Below are positions 1 through 7,039 of a stretch of 21,893 nt of DNA, piece by piece. Below the pieces are notes generated by a model. It did not search any database. It saw only the letters and a program-made list of their open reading frames with translations, and was not told where the DNA came from. The position numbers and the translations under genes are program-made. The DNA is from a virus. Location: positions 1 to 21,893 of the IMG/VR virus record IMGVR_UViG_3300022868_000112; one strand, written 5' to 3'. How positions within the stretch are numbered: the first letter of the stretch is position 1; each line of letters opens with the position of its first letter.

Positions 1-14
1 CGTATTTCATTTTA

Positions 15-443
15 TTATATAATTCCTCTTCTTTTTAAATCTTGACTTATACTTTTTCTTATCTCTTTATTCTTTGCTCTCTGTTCATCTGTCAGTGGTT
101 TGTTTTCTTCTTTCTCCTGTTCGATCCTTTCCCCCTCTTTTTTCCTCTCTTGAATTCTTCTGAAGCAATCACAGACTTCTCTCTTTTTATGCCACCTGCC
201 ATATACACATTTTCTTTCTCCTCGTTCGATTCTTCTTTTGTCATCCATCTGAGATGGTGTGCAAATCTCTACGATATCAGCTGTGTTTAATTCTCTATCT
301 AATTCACTGATATAAATTAATATACTTCCCCCGGCTTCTTCTTTTGCTTTTCTAAATTTCTGATATGTTTCTTCAGTGACCCATATCTCATTTCCGTTTC
401 TCAAGCAGATACACCTTTTTTGTATTTCTATTTCATTACTCAT
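15..443 (-). CDS. Conserved phage hypothetical protein, charged C-terminal coil
   Basis: About 142 residues, function not recognised. I chose the start at 443 rather than the upstream in-frame ATG at 485 because the 443 ATG overlaps the stop of the replication-like gene as ATGA, the coupling used throughout this operon. The N-terminal half has a short cysteine pair (CIC), and the middle (about residues 75-95) has a basic stretch with CxC (VCDC), so metal binding is possible. The C-terminal third is strongly charged, rich in Lys, Glu and Arg, and probably helical. It lies at the distal end of the early operon, so a replication or takeover role is likely but unproven. Four bases after its TAA, an ATG at 10-8 starts a further minus-strand reading frame that leaves the window after three codons. 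Confidence 0.8.
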   Translation of the reverse strand: MSNEIEIQKRCICLRNGNEIWVTEETYQKFRKAKEEAGGSILIYISELDRELNTADIVEICTPSQMDDKRRIERGERKCVYGRWHKKREVCDCFRRIQERKKEGERIEQEKEENKPLTDEQRAKNKEIRKSISQDLKRRGII

Positions 444-1144
444 ATTGTTACATTCTTTTTTACTCCTATTGTTGGCTTCGACCATTTTGCTTTGTTATCC
501 ATCCATTTTAATAATCGCCTTTTGACATCAAATGTTTTTTCTGTTTCCCACCGTTCTTTAGTTCCTGATTTGTTTGGCTCAGTCCAGTAAAGAACGAACT
601 CCTGAATGTCTTTTCCTGTGATCGTTATCTTTTTCTGATCTATCCATTCTTTTATTTCCCACACAGGACTGTCTGCTCCATATGATATTTCTCCATCTTT
701 AATATTTGCAAATGTATCTTTTAAATCATTAAAAAATTTCTTATTGAAAAGCCCGGGTGTTATCGCTTTCTTTGCTTTTTCTATTACCTTACCGACATTT
801 TTTTGATTGACTATGAATCCATCTTTATCTATATATTTTTCTATCAGTTCGATTGTCTTGTCGATATCTACTCTAAAATTGACTTTAGGCGGTACTCCTC
901 TCACTTCGCTTTCTAGTACTCCAAGCTTGTTTCCTATCTTGCGAGCGGTCTCCTGCTCTTTTCTCGACAGACCTGTTTCTTCAAAAACTTCTTTTTGTGT
1001 TTTATAAATCCACCCATCTTTATCTTTCGTTCGATCTGACCAATAATACATTTGCGACCAGAGTATTCCTAATTTAACCGATCCAAAAGTTTTGGCGATT
1101 ATCGGATTATATGCAATCGGTCTTTTTAATAATTCTTTGATCAT
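440..1144 (-). CDS. Phage replication-initiator-like winged-helix protein
   Basis: 234 residues. The N-terminal 100 residues look like the helix-turn-helix domain of phage replication proteins (lambda O N-terminal / DnaD-type replisome organisers): an N-terminal RPIAYNP segment, then LGILWSQMYYWSD, then KDGWIYKTQKEVFEETGLSR, in which a 'wing' is followed by a recognition-helix-like stretch. The C-terminal half is basic and helical. Such proteins bind the phage origin and recruit helicase loaders. A leader of about 65 bp carrying an early-type regulatory element lies directly upstream (1145-1214), so this gene probably starts a new transcript. Its leader also contains 10 bases complementary to the loop of the putative small RNA at 8564-8638. 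The family is judged by pattern only; the origin-binding role is inference. Confidence 0.65.
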   Translation of the reverse strand: MIKELLKRPIAYNPIIAKTFGSVKLGILWSQMYYWSDRTKDKDGWIYKTQKEVFEETGLSRKEQETARKIGNKLGVLESEVRGVPPKVNFRVDIDKTIELIEKYIDKDGFIVNQKNVGKVIEKAKKAITPGLFNKKFFNDLKDTFANIKDGEISYGADSPVWEIKEWIDQKKITITGKDIQEFVLYWTEPNKSGTKERWETEKTFDVKRRLLKWMDNKAKWSKPTIGVKKNVTI

Positions 1145-1214
1145 AATTGTAGTGTGTGTTATCTATAATAATACCCTATTAAAAATATAAATCTATTCCA
1201 ACCTGTTGGTTACT
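1145..1214 (-). promoter_or_regulatory. Leader/promoter region of the replication-like gene
   Basis: On the minus strand this interval starts with a divergent copy (1214-1200) of the AGTTACCAACAGTT element seen next to two other early promoters, followed by an AT-rich stretch and GGGTATTATTATAGATA, which resembles the GGGTATGATAAGATA of the promoter at 7954-7925. A plausible pairing is -35 TTTATA (1191-1186) and -10 TATAGA (1167-1162) with an 18-bp spacer, which is weak. The last bases before the ATG contain CACACTACAA (complement at 1147-1156), identical to the complement of the loop of the putative RNA2. No Shine-Dalgarno sequence is present. Confidence 0.45.
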
Positions 1215-1674
1215 CGTCGTACTCTGCTTCGTATGGTTCAGGAATATACATTCCATCTTCGCAGAGATTCCCTGGAACAGCACACCACATTCTAACCTTA
1301 GAACAATACTCCTCAAATTCTCCAGCTGGCATTTCCGATGTCCCTTTTGCGATTTCAGTTCCATCAGGCATTACCTTTGTGTTCCCTACTTTTATTTGTA
1401 TCCAATCGTGGAGTTCTTGCTTCGTGAATTGATCTCCAAATTCATCCATTATAATCCTGATTGGTATTCCCCAATAATAACCGTTCTGATTCGTTTCTTC
1501 GTCAGGTTGTTTGGATGTTCTCTTTTTGAATTTGTTTTTAATTGTTATCTCAATTTCTTGATCCTCTCTAAAAGTATGGACATACCCATCATAGTATTCC
1601 TTATCGGTCGGATACATTGTTGCCCTACCGTTTAGAATTCTTCCAAAAAATTTAGGATGTATTTTTTTTACCAT
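1210..1674 (-). CDS. NinB-like recombination-associated protein
   Basis: 154 residues. The central part has the layout of NinB/Orf-type phage proteins, which bind single-stranded DNA and help recombination: an EIEITIKNKFKKRTSKQ beta-strand and basic loop, NGYYWGIPIRIIMDEFG, a QELHDWIQIK helix, a short hairpin ending in KGTSEMPAGEFEEYCSKVRMW, then a terminal IPEPYE motif. In the family the segment 'T..m...eFe.Y...ir.w' is the conserved helix. It sits downstream of NinG- and Bet-like genes, which fits a recombination role. The start follows the preceding stop by two bases with no Shine-Dalgarno. Similarity is recognised by eye and is distant from lambda NinB itself. Confidence 0.6.
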   Translation of the reverse strand: MVKKIHPKFFGRILNGRATMYPTDKEYYDGYVHTFREDQEIEITIKNKFKKRTSKQPDEETNQNGYYWGIPIRIIMDEFGDQFTKQELHDWIQIKVGNTKVMPDGTEIAKGTSEMPAGEFEEYCSKVRMWCAVPGNLCEDGMYIPEPYEAEYDE

Positions 1675-1676
1675 AG

Positions 1677-2006
1677 TTATTCACACTTTATTTTAATATC
1701 CAATTGCCCGGGTGCATGACATCTATCTATCGGTGTCGCTGGATTATACCCATCAAACGGCCTCACCCATTTGACAGGTTCTTCTTCGACCTTTTCCTCT
1801 ACCAACACACTACGAGTTGGTATAGACTCCGATTGCATCCCCTCGAGTTCGAGAATCAATGCTTCAACTTTCTGCATTAATAATTCAATCAATTGAATTA
1901 TTGATTGTCGGTATTGACTTTCGATTTCATTTCTACTCATCGCTGATGCTGATATCGGAGACATCAAAATCCCTATAAATAAAAATGTTAAAATAATTTT
2001 TTTCAT
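1677..2006 (-). CDS. Secreted coiled-coil protein with signal peptide
   Basis: 109 residues. Residues 1-22 form a clear signal peptide: KK, then a hydrophobic core (IILTFLFIGILM), then an SASAM cleavage region. Residues 24-60 are a predicted amphipathic coiled coil (IESQYRQSIIQLIELLMQKV...). The C-terminal half has a proline- and acid-rich linker and a terminal domain with two Cys residues. Secreted proteins with a short coil of this type after the signal peptide are common in Parcubacteria, so this gene supports the host guess. Its position inside a replication operon is odd; a cell-surface role such as superinfection exclusion is possible, but only by inference. Its ATG overlaps the previous stop (ATGA). 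Confidence 0.7.
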   Translation of the reverse strand: MKKIILTFLFIGILMSPISASAMSRNEIESQYRQSIIQLIELLMQKVEALILELEGMQSESIPTRSVLVEEKVEEEPVKWVRPFDGYNPATPIDRCHAPGQLDIKIKCE

Positions 2007-2209
2007 TTTATTTCTTTTAAATTAAATCTCTCTTGTTGAGATATCCCTTTGTCAAACCAATGCTCTTCATCATATTGAAAAGCCCACTCCTTACCAAATT
2101 TTTCAAACATTCTTCTTCTTGCCTCTCTTCTATTTTCTGCTGTAATAACAGTAAAACAATTCTCATGTTTTTGATTAAAACCAAATGTAAAATAATATTT
2201 TTCTTTCAT
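2003..2209 (-). CDS. Small conserved phage protein
   Basis: 68 residues. It begins with a beta-strand-like YYFTFGFNQKHENCFTVI, then AENRREARRRMFEKFGKEWAFQYDEE. This 'FGFgQkH ... ARrrMfe.FG.kWAFqYdEe.w' pattern recurs in small hypothetical proteins of many phages, where it sits among replication and recombination genes; I know of no assigned function. The gene overlaps both neighbours by ATGA junctions, so it is translated as part of the ninG-ninB-like run. Confidence 0.75.
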   Translation of the reverse strand: MKEKYYFTFGFNQKHENCFTVITAENRREARRRMFEKFGKEWAFQYDEEHWFDKGISQQERFNLKEIK

Positions 2210-2592
2210 TTTTTTAATTGTTTTAACTTCTCTTTGTAATAATCTAAGACCTCCTGCCAGTCCTTTATGGGATCAATTTTGTGTCTTCTCGCTCTCAAAT
2301 CTTCAACGAACTTTTTCCCATTTCTTTTAATCAAAACCTCTGTGAATTTCTCCCCCCATCCTCCTCGCCACACATTGCACTGCATACATTGTCCGTACAC
2401 ATTATCCTCGTCCCAAGCCAGTCTGTTATTTGATCCTGTCACACCTACTGGAATAAAATGACCAGCATGATATCCGCTTCCTTTGGCTGGTCGTCCGCAT
2501 GTAATACATACACCCTGATCTCTCGCTCTGATATATTTACTGAACATAGTCCAAGCCTTGCCTTTTATTCCTTTGTATCTTTGGTATGACAT
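2206..2592 (-). CDS. ninG: NinG/Rap-family recombination endonuclease (HNH-like zinc fold)
   Basis: 128 residues. The sequence carries the NinG (Rap) signature in order: KAWTMFSKYIRARDQ, CITCGRP (first Cys pair), HAGHFIPVG (the AGHF histidine motif), RLAWDEDNVYGQCMQCNVWRGG (second Cys pair and Asn), then ALIKR-like EVLIKRNGKKFVEDLRA. Lambda Rap is a structure-specific nuclease that cuts Holliday junctions and D-loops during Red recombination. Here it lies just downstream of the nuclease/Bet pair, which supports the same pathway. Length is close to the shorter, C-terminal form of NinG homologues. Both Cys pairs and the His are present, so the fold looks intact. Confidence 0.85.
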   Translation of the reverse strand: MSYQRYKGIKGKAWTMFSKYIRARDQGVCITCGRPAKGSGYHAGHFIPVGVTGSNNRLAWDEDNVYGQCMQCNVWRGGWGEKFTEVLIKRNGKKFVEDLRARRHKIDPIKDWQEVLDYYKEKLKQLKK

Positions 2593-2597
2593 TGTCT

Positions 2598-2783
2598 TTA
2601 TATCAAATCTTTTTCGATTAATACTTGTTGTTTTCTATTTTCTTCTAACAAAAAACCCTTAAACTTCTTATCACTCTGTTTGGTTCCACCATAAATCTTC
2701 TGATATTCTTTCCATGAACTATTGACATACAATTTCATACCCTTATTAATCTTTAATGAAAACTTTTTTGATGCTTCATCCAT
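2598..2783 (-). CDS. Small hypothetical protein in the recombination operon
   Basis: 61 residues, basic, with no motif I recognise. It lies between the nuclease gene (2 bases downstream of its stop) and ninG (5 bases upstream of that start), which is the tight spacing of a real operon member, and it has no competing frame of quality. Content: a KINKGMKLYVNSSWKEY stretch followed by a KQSDKKFKGFLLEENRK basic segment. A DNA-binding accessory role is conceivable but unsupported. Confidence 0.6.
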   Translation of the reverse strand: MDEASKKFSLKINKGMKLYVNSSWKEYQKIYGGTKQSDKKFKGFLLEENRKQQVLIEKDLI

Positions 2784-2785
2784 GA

Positions 2786-3382
2786 TTATGTTAGTTCTTT
2801 TTCACACATCTCGCCGATCTCTTTCCAAGCTTTTTTCATTCTCGTTGCCATGACGAGAACATCTTTCATCTTGATTTCGACATTAAATGTGATGACCTCT
2901 CCTTTGGCTTCGACTTGCCCGAGGTCGTTTTTAATTGTTGGTACGAATGAGAGTCTCGCTTTCGGGATCTTCTTCGTCTTGAAATAGATTGATGTCCCAT
3001 AAAAACAAAGTTGTCCTTTCTCCGCTGATTGATTTGCTTTGTTTTGATTCCACGATTTCTCTACCCCTGTTTTGTATTCATCGATTAAAGACAAATCTTT
3101 CTTTGCATGATCTATCTTTCCAAAAATCGGCACCCCCATCACTTTCCAGTCGATTTCTTTTTCACTCATTCCTGCTTTCGGCAGGAGACTCATTGCGAAG
3201 TCTAATGCTATATCCCCTGTGTTCTCGTCTTTCTCCATCGCATCAGCCATTTTTGAGCCGTAGGCCATCCCCCTGTTTATTGGGAGTTTCTCTCCCATCA
3301 CATATAATCTCTTGTATGTTTCAGGTGAAACCTCCCACAGATTCATTTGGCTCCAGCTTAGATATGGTCTAGGCCTGATCAT
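2786..3382 (-). CDS. PD-(D/E)XK-fold nuclease, likely exonuclease partner of Bet
   Basis: 198 residues. The N-terminus (YLSWSQMNLWEVSPETYKR) is typical of the Cas4/RecB-like branch, which begins 'SxSqln.w..cP..Yk'. Active-site motifs of the fold are visible: Glu in the MADAMEKDENTG helix, the Asp in GKIDHAKKDLSL, then DEYKTGVEKSW, the E-x-K of motif III, followed by QLCFYGTSIYF (the Q-x3-Y helix of motif IV). Such nucleases resect double-stranded ends to feed an annealase. The start overlaps the end of bet by 14 bases, a strong sign of a two-gene recombination module equivalent to lambda exo-bet, with a nuclease smaller than lambda Exo. Confidence 0.75.
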   Translation of the reverse strand: MIRPRPYLSWSQMNLWEVSPETYKRLYVMGEKLPINRGMAYGSKMADAMEKDENTGDIALDFAMSLLPKAGMSEKEIDWKVMGVPIFGKIDHAKKDLSLIDEYKTGVEKSWNQNKANQSAEKGQLCFYGTSIYFKTKKIPKARLSFVPTIKNDLGQVEAKGEVITFNVEIKMKDVLVMATRMKKAWKEIGEMCEKELT

Positions 3383-4331
3383 GATTTTCTTTTGATTCTA
3401 TTTCAGCTGACCTTTCACTAATCATTCCGCTCAGTTCTGTTTTCTGTTTTGCTGTATATTTATCTGACTTTTTAATCTTTTCTTCAAAATCAAATAATGT
3501 ACCGACCTTTGTTTCTTTTGTGATCATCGACTTCGCAATTTGTAGAGTGGTTCTTTTTGGTTTTCCCTTTGCTGACGGTCCCGCCTGATCCATTTCTTCC
3601 GGTGCATAGACCCCCCCTAATACCTTTGGAAATGCCTTTCTAAGAGCCTGTGCCTCTGCACACTTGCCGAGCATCACATTCGGCATTTTTCTCCACATGA
3701 ACCCCATTTTGTCCCCTGGGTAGAACTCATCCCACCTTGCCGTAGCGACAAAAACACATTTCAATCCTTGCACCATTTTGTAAACCGTCACTGTCGCTGT
3801 GCATGGAACATTCATTTTGCCTATTTCTTTCCCTTGGGTGAATGACATCTCCTTATCTTCTCCCATCACAGGGTCATCGTTTCCTGCATATGCTCCTGTG
3901 TTCTCGGCGATGGATCTAAATCCATCTATTCCAACTTGGATGCTTGCGACTTCTCGACCAAGTTTTGAGTTCCACCTTTTAACCATGTGGACTTGTTTTA
4001 AGAACGGACTCAACCCCATCCCTGTACAAACATTGATAAACATTTTTAATTCATCATCTGTCGCACCTTGTGCTATCGTTGCTTTCAGTAATTCGATCTT
4101 TCCCCTGTCGAGAGTTAACTCTGATATCCCAGTTGGATTTTGAACTACCACTTCTTGAATTAATTTAACCGCCTCTTCTTTTTTCCCGGGGTCAACCTCT
4201 TCAGGTTTTTTTTCTTCTTTCTCGTCTTTCTTTTTTGCCTTTGGCTTTTTGACAGAATATTTCAGAGGTTTTTTTGCTCCTTTTTTCACAGGAGTCTCTC
4301 CTATCATTTTGTTTGATTCTGTAGTTTTCAT
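3369..4331 (-). CDS. bet: Phage recombination protein Bet (RecT/Red-beta family annealase)
   Basis: 320 residues. After a Lys/Glu-rich disordered N-terminus (1-50), the family core is clear: TDDELKMFINVCTGMGLSPF, KQVHMVKRWNSKLGREVASI, VGIDGFRSIAENTGAYAG, CTATVTVYK, WRKMPNVMLGKCAEAQALRK and AFPKVLGGVYAPEEM. These match the Bet annealase domain, which coats single-stranded DNA and anneals complementary strands. The C-terminal 70 residues are helical and charged. The low-complexity basic N-terminal extension is longer than in lambda Bet (about 261 residues). The gene lies between the coiled-coil gene and the nuclease. Its leader (4332-4378) carries a motif shared with the gene at 7878 and complementary to the putative small RNA1. 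Confidence 0.92.
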   Translation of the reverse strand: MKTTESNKMIGETPVKKGAKKPLKYSVKKPKAKKKDEKEEKKPEEVDPGKKEEAVKLIQEVVVQNPTGISELTLDRGKIELLKATIAQGATDDELKMFINVCTGMGLSPFLKQVHMVKRWNSKLGREVASIQVGIDGFRSIAENTGAYAGNDDPVMGEDKEMSFTQGKEIGKMNVPCTATVTVYKMVQGLKCVFVATARWDEFYPGDKMGFMWRKMPNVMLGKCAEAQALRKAFPKVLGGVYAPEEMDQAGPSAKGKPKRTTLQIAKSMITKETKVGTLFDFEEKIKKSDKYTAKQKTELSGMISERSAEIESKENHDQA

Positions 4332-4378
4332 AATATAAAAATATTATTGATTGATAATCTCCTCGACCCTTTGACCTT
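4332..4378 (-). promoter_or_regulatory. bet leader with shared GGAGATTATYAAT motif
   Basis: On the minus strand this short gap contains, in order, GGTCG, AGGAGA, TTATCAATCAAT, then an AT tract and the ATG of bet. TTATCAATCAAT (complement at 4346-4357) is exactly complementary to part of the putative RNA1 (8706-8717), and the preceding GGTCG (4364-4368) is complementary to the adjacent 8701-8705, leaving AGGAGA as a bulge. The purine-rich AGGAGA lies about 27 nt before the ATG, too far to be a Shine-Dalgarno. A regulatory target site is my inference; the shared sequence is directly visible. Confidence 0.5.
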
Positions 4379-4972
4379 TTATCTACTCGCCATTGATGGA
4401 GTCTCTTTCACTTCCACCCCAGCGATTTCAATCCCAGCTTTTACAGCCTTATTGATTTTTACCATATCCAGCTGTCTTGGAATCCAGTATTCTTCAGGTA
4501 CTTTTTCTTCATCTATCGCACCTGCTGATTTGATCATTCTCATTGAGAGAGTTGATTTTCCTGTCTTCGCAGTTTTCTGTGCTTCAGGTACTTCTTCCAT
4601 CTTATCGATTGCGGTTTCAGGTTTCATGTATCCACTCTCCACTTTGTTAGCCAGTTTTTCTTTCTCATCATCTTCTTTCTTTTTCTCGGCTAACATAAAC
4701 ACCTCGGCTTTTTTCTTAAGCCCTGCCTCTGCTGACTTACAGTCTTCTAAGAAAGGATTAAATCTTTCTTTGGTTGCTTCGACTATCGCTTTCGCAGGAT
4801 CGATGGTTTTTGCCATCTCAAACTTAATCACTTTAATAACCTTTTTCACTTCCTTGATTTTATCACTCACACTGTTTAGTTGATCGTGATTTTCTACTAC
4901 GGTTTCTTCTACCATAGTTTGTAGTTCTCCAACTTGTTTTTGAACTACTTGAATTTCTTTATTTTCATTCAT
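4379..4972 (-). CDS. Coiled-coil recombination-associated phage protein
   Basis: 197 residues. Residues 1-120 are almost entirely helical and charged with heptad character. The C-terminus has the hallmark 'VPEEYWIPRQLDMVKINKAV', then 'AGIEIAGVEV' and a PSMASR end, a closing domain common in coil proteins encoded next to RecT/Bet genes in many phages. Its exact function is not known to me; it is thought of as an accessory of recombination. It overlaps the preceding gene by 8 bases. The sequence around its ATG (AAAAAAGACATGAA) is nearly identical to that of ssb and to the gene at 7878, although no Shine-Dalgarno is present. Confidence 0.8.
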   Translation of the reverse strand: MNENKEIQVVQKQVGELQTMVEETVVENHDQLNSVSDKIKEVKKVIKVIKFEMAKTIDPAKAIVEATKERFNPFLEDCKSAEAGLKKKAEVFMLAEKKKEDDEKEKLANKVESGYMKPETAIDKMEEVPEAQKTAKTGKSTLSMRMIKSAGAIDEEKVPEEYWIPRQLDMVKINKAVKAGIEIAGVEVKETPSMASR

Positions 4973-5240
4973 GTCTTTTTTGTCTTTGGGATTGGAATGA
5001 TATTCCTAGCCCATAATTATTTATAAAATTAATAATGTTTCGACCTTTTATTTCGTATCGGATACCTCGACCCTCACCAGTGATCTTTGTCTGCATGATT
5101 TTCTCGTTCCTGTAATCATGCATTATGATACTGATGTATGATCTGAAATCTTTTACCCACCAAAACATTCCGACTTCAACCATCTCGCTGATGTCGTATG
5201 TCCTTTTGGGATCTATCTTTTTAATCGTATCCTTTAACAT
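4965..5240 (-). CDS. Small HTH (excisionase-like) protein, leaderless start
   Basis: About 91 residues from the ATG at 5240. An upstream in-frame ATG at 5279 overlaps the SNF2 stop (TAATG) and would add 13 residues. I prefer 5240 because it lies exactly 6 nt after a perfect TATAAT with a -35 TTAACA at 17 bp, matching four other start sites here. The body (DISEMVEVGMFWWVKDFRSYISII, then GEGRGIRYEIKGRNIINFIN) resembles MerR/excisionase-type helix-turn-helix modules: a helix pair, a basic hairpin, then the 'RY.IKG.NIi.Fi' closing helix. It may be a DNA-binding regulator or replication accessory. Domain assignment is moderate; no regulatory target is known. Confidence 0.65.
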   Translation of the reverse strand: MLKDTIKKIDPKRTYDISEMVEVGMFWWVKDFRSYISIIMHDYRNEKIMQTKITGEGRGIRYEIKGRNIINFINNYGLGISFQSQRQKRHE

Positions 5241-5246
5241 ATTCTT

Positions 5247-5294
5247 ATTATATACTCTTATCATACCTTTGTTAAGCATTAACTGTTGGTAACT
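5247..5294 (-). promoter_or_regulatory. Sigma70-type promoter with upstream 14-bp element
   Basis: Read on the minus strand: AGTTACCAACAGTT (5294-5281), 5 bp, -35 TTAACA (5275-5270), a 17-bp spacer, -10 TATAAT (5252-5247), then 6 nt to the ATG at 5240. The 14-bp element is identical to that at 7973-7960, where it is also exactly 5 bp from a -35 hexamer. It overlaps the last codons of the SNF2 gene, so it was kept despite coding constraint. It is likely an activator or repressor site. The predicted start of transcription is at or next to the ATG. Confidence 0.7.
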
Positions 5295-6715
5295 CTTTGG
5301 CTCATTCTTCTCAAGAATTCTTCTGCCACACTTGTCTTTGTGATTTTATCTTTCTTTCCATCCAGTATCTCATCTATGATTTTTTTCTTTTCTATTAAGA
5401 GACCAATAATATCTTCTTCTATGGTTTCAGGTACCATGTAATAATAAACATTTACCATACTGTTCTGTCCGATCCTGTGTGCTCTATCCTCCGCTTGAGA
5501 ATGAACTTCAGGCGACCAATCCATATCTGCGAACATAACTATCGACCCAGCCGTCAGATTCAATCCGACTCCTCCTGCTTTTATGTTTGCTACAAATACT
5601 TTCGTTTCATCTCTTGTTTGGAATTGATCAATTGCGATCTGTCTTTTGAACATCGTATCTTTCCCTGACAATGTCACACATTCTACTTTTGTCATATTAC
5701 TTTTAATATAACTAGTCGTTTCGTTTATTTTCAATTTACGAACTTTCTCTGCGATCTGTTCCAATGTTTTAGTGTATTGAGTAAACACAATTATTTTCTC
5801 CCCCTGATCTATCGCATTTGAAATGTCGGCCACGATTCTATCTACCTTTGAATAAGAGCAGACCTGTTTTAATTTTTGCAGTTCCACGAGTTGTCTTGCC
5901 ATCATTATATTATCGATGTCTTTTTCAGGTGTGGGATACTCTGCTAAAAATAAAAGGTAATTGTCCCAAGCATTGTCGTACTCGATTCTCCAATCTCTAT
6001 CCATCGGTGACTCCATCACTGATATAATTTTATCAGGTAGATCGAGAACCTCTTCTTTTTTTCTTCTAATGATAGACCTTTTAATTAGTGATCTTAATTC
6101 TCCAAGATTTGTTGCTCCTTTCTCATCCATAAACCTGCGACCATTTTTAAGCACTCTTAAATAAGCACCACAGTATCTCTTTGAATAAAATGATCTTTTT
6201 TCTCCAAGAGGATGTTCGATTGCTTTTAAGATATTAAATAATTCTATCGGCCGATTCATTATCGGTGTTCCAGTTAAAGCATATACTCTTTTGATTTCTT
6301 TTCTCTGACACATTTCTATAACCAATTTTGCTCTCATTGATTTTCCTTTTATGTAGTGTGCTTCATCAAGGATGATTGTATCGATTCTATTAAAATCAAT
6401 CATCGTTTCAATTTCCTCTTTGAATTTTTTTAGAATATCATAATTGATAATATACCAACTTTTTTCTTCGTCGATGTTTTTTGTGGTCGAGTCTATGATT
6501 TGTGTTTTTTCTTCAGGATACACTTCGAGAATTTCTCTCTTCCAGTTTACTTTAAGCGATGCCGGGCATACAACCATTATTCCTTTTTCCGATTCTTCGC
6601 TTCCTGATATAACGGCTTGTCTTGTTTTTCCAAGACCCATTTCATCAGCTAAAATACATTTTTTAGTTTTCTTTAGGAACTCTATTCCTGTTTTTTGATG
6701 TTCGAATAATTTCAT
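5279..6715 (-). CDS. SNF2-family DEAD/DEAH-like helicase/translocase
   Basis: 478 residues from the ATG at 6715. A longer frame to 6760 exists, but 6715 follows the upstream stop by one base and places the family's 'KLFEHQKTGIEFL' at the N-terminus. All SNF2 motifs are present: motif I LADEMGLGKT (about 22-31), DEAH (117-120), TGTPI (motif III), FTQYTKT (motif IV), AGGVGLNLTAGS (motif V) and EDRAHRIGQ (motif VI). These ATPases move along double-stranded DNA; phage versions are placed with replication or recombination functions. There is no extra domain, so partner proteins must give specificity. The neighbours are zinc-ribbon and HTH proteins. Confidence 0.93.
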   Translation of the reverse strand: MKLFEHQKTGIEFLKKTKKCILADEMGLGKTRQAVISGSEESEKGIMVVCPASLKVNWKREILEVYPEEKTQIIDSTTKNIDEEKSWYIINYDILKKFKEEIETMIDFNRIDTIILDEAHYIKGKSMRAKLVIEMCQRKEIKRVYALTGTPIMNRPIELFNILKAIEHPLGEKRSFYSKRYCGAYLRVLKNGRRFMDEKGATNLGELRSLIKRSIIRRKKEEVLDLPDKIISVMESPMDRDWRIEYDNAWDNYLLFLAEYPTPEKDIDNIMMARQLVELQKLKQVCSYSKVDRIVADISNAIDQGEKIIVFTQYTKTLEQIAEKVRKLKINETTSYIKSNMTKVECVTLSGKDTMFKRQIAIDQFQTRDETKVFVANIKAGGVGLNLTAGSIVMFADMDWSPEVHSQAEDRAHRIGQNSMVNVYYYMVPETIEEDIIGLLIEKKKIIDEILDGKKDKITKTSVAEEFLRRMSQRVTNS

Positions 6716-6716
6716 A

Positions 6717-6944
6717 TTATAAATTAACTTTAGTCTTCGGATCATTCTCATACAGTCCACAATTCGGACACCAAGAATAATGATAATAATAACTCCCTCT
6801 TTTCTTTTGACCTTTGTTTGGTTCGATCACTTCTCTTTCTTCTATCAATGTCTTGCACCGGCTACAATTAATGTGTCCGATGACAACATAAACTCCTCCG
6901 CCTTGCCTACTAGTTTTGCTTACCTCTTTTCCTATATCATTCAT
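6717..6944 (-). CDS. Zinc-ribbon protein upstream of SNF2 helicase
   Basis: 75 residues with two Cys pairs, CSRCKT and CPNCGL, about 30 residues apart, forming a classic zinc ribbon. Between them lies a basic, Tyr-rich stretch (KKRGSYYYHYSW). It probably binds nucleic acid or a protein partner. It starts inside the end of the 33-residue zinc gene (8-base ATGAATGA overlap) and stops one base before the SNF2 ATG, so it is translationally coupled to both. No specific family is recognised. Confidence 0.75.
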   Translation of the reverse strand: MNDIGKEVSKTSRQGGGVYVVIGHINCSRCKTLIEEREVIEPNKGQKKRGSYYYHYSWCPNCGLYENDPKTKVNL

Positions 6945-7038
6945 TTTTTTTCGCTTTTTTATTTACTTCTCTCTTGCGACAAGATTTACATAATCCTTTT
7001 TTGGTCTTTCTTCTTTTTCCACATTTAATGCATTTCAT
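6937..7038 (-). CDS. 33-residue zinc-ribbon mini-protein
   Basis: The frame runs from an ATG at 7038, one base after the ssb stop, to a TGA at 6939-6937 that overlaps the next start. It reads MKCIKCGKRR, a basic stretch, then LCKSCRKRE: two CxxC pairs 11 residues apart in a very basic peptide. This fits a single zinc knuckle or ribbon that binds nucleic acid. Too short for ordinary gene callers, but the spacing (1 base after ssb, 8-base overlap downstream) and the paired cysteines make it convincing. It may act with SSB or the following zinc-ribbon protein; function unknown. Confidence 0.7.
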   Translation of the reverse strand: MKCIKCGKRRKTKKGLCKSCRKREVNKKAKKNE

Positions 7039-7039
7039 G

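Noticed and set aside
2989-3372. Plus-strand open frame of 127 codons
   Set aside because: Lies opposite the PD-(D/E)XK nuclease gene; low-complexity Ser/Leu composition typical of an antisense shadow. All other plus-strand frames were rejected for the same reason.
5241-5279. Start of the HTH gene at 5279
   Set aside because: The TAATG junction is attractive, but the ATG at 5240 lies 6 nt after a perfect TATAAT with a -35 at 17 bp, the arrangement seen at four other genes.
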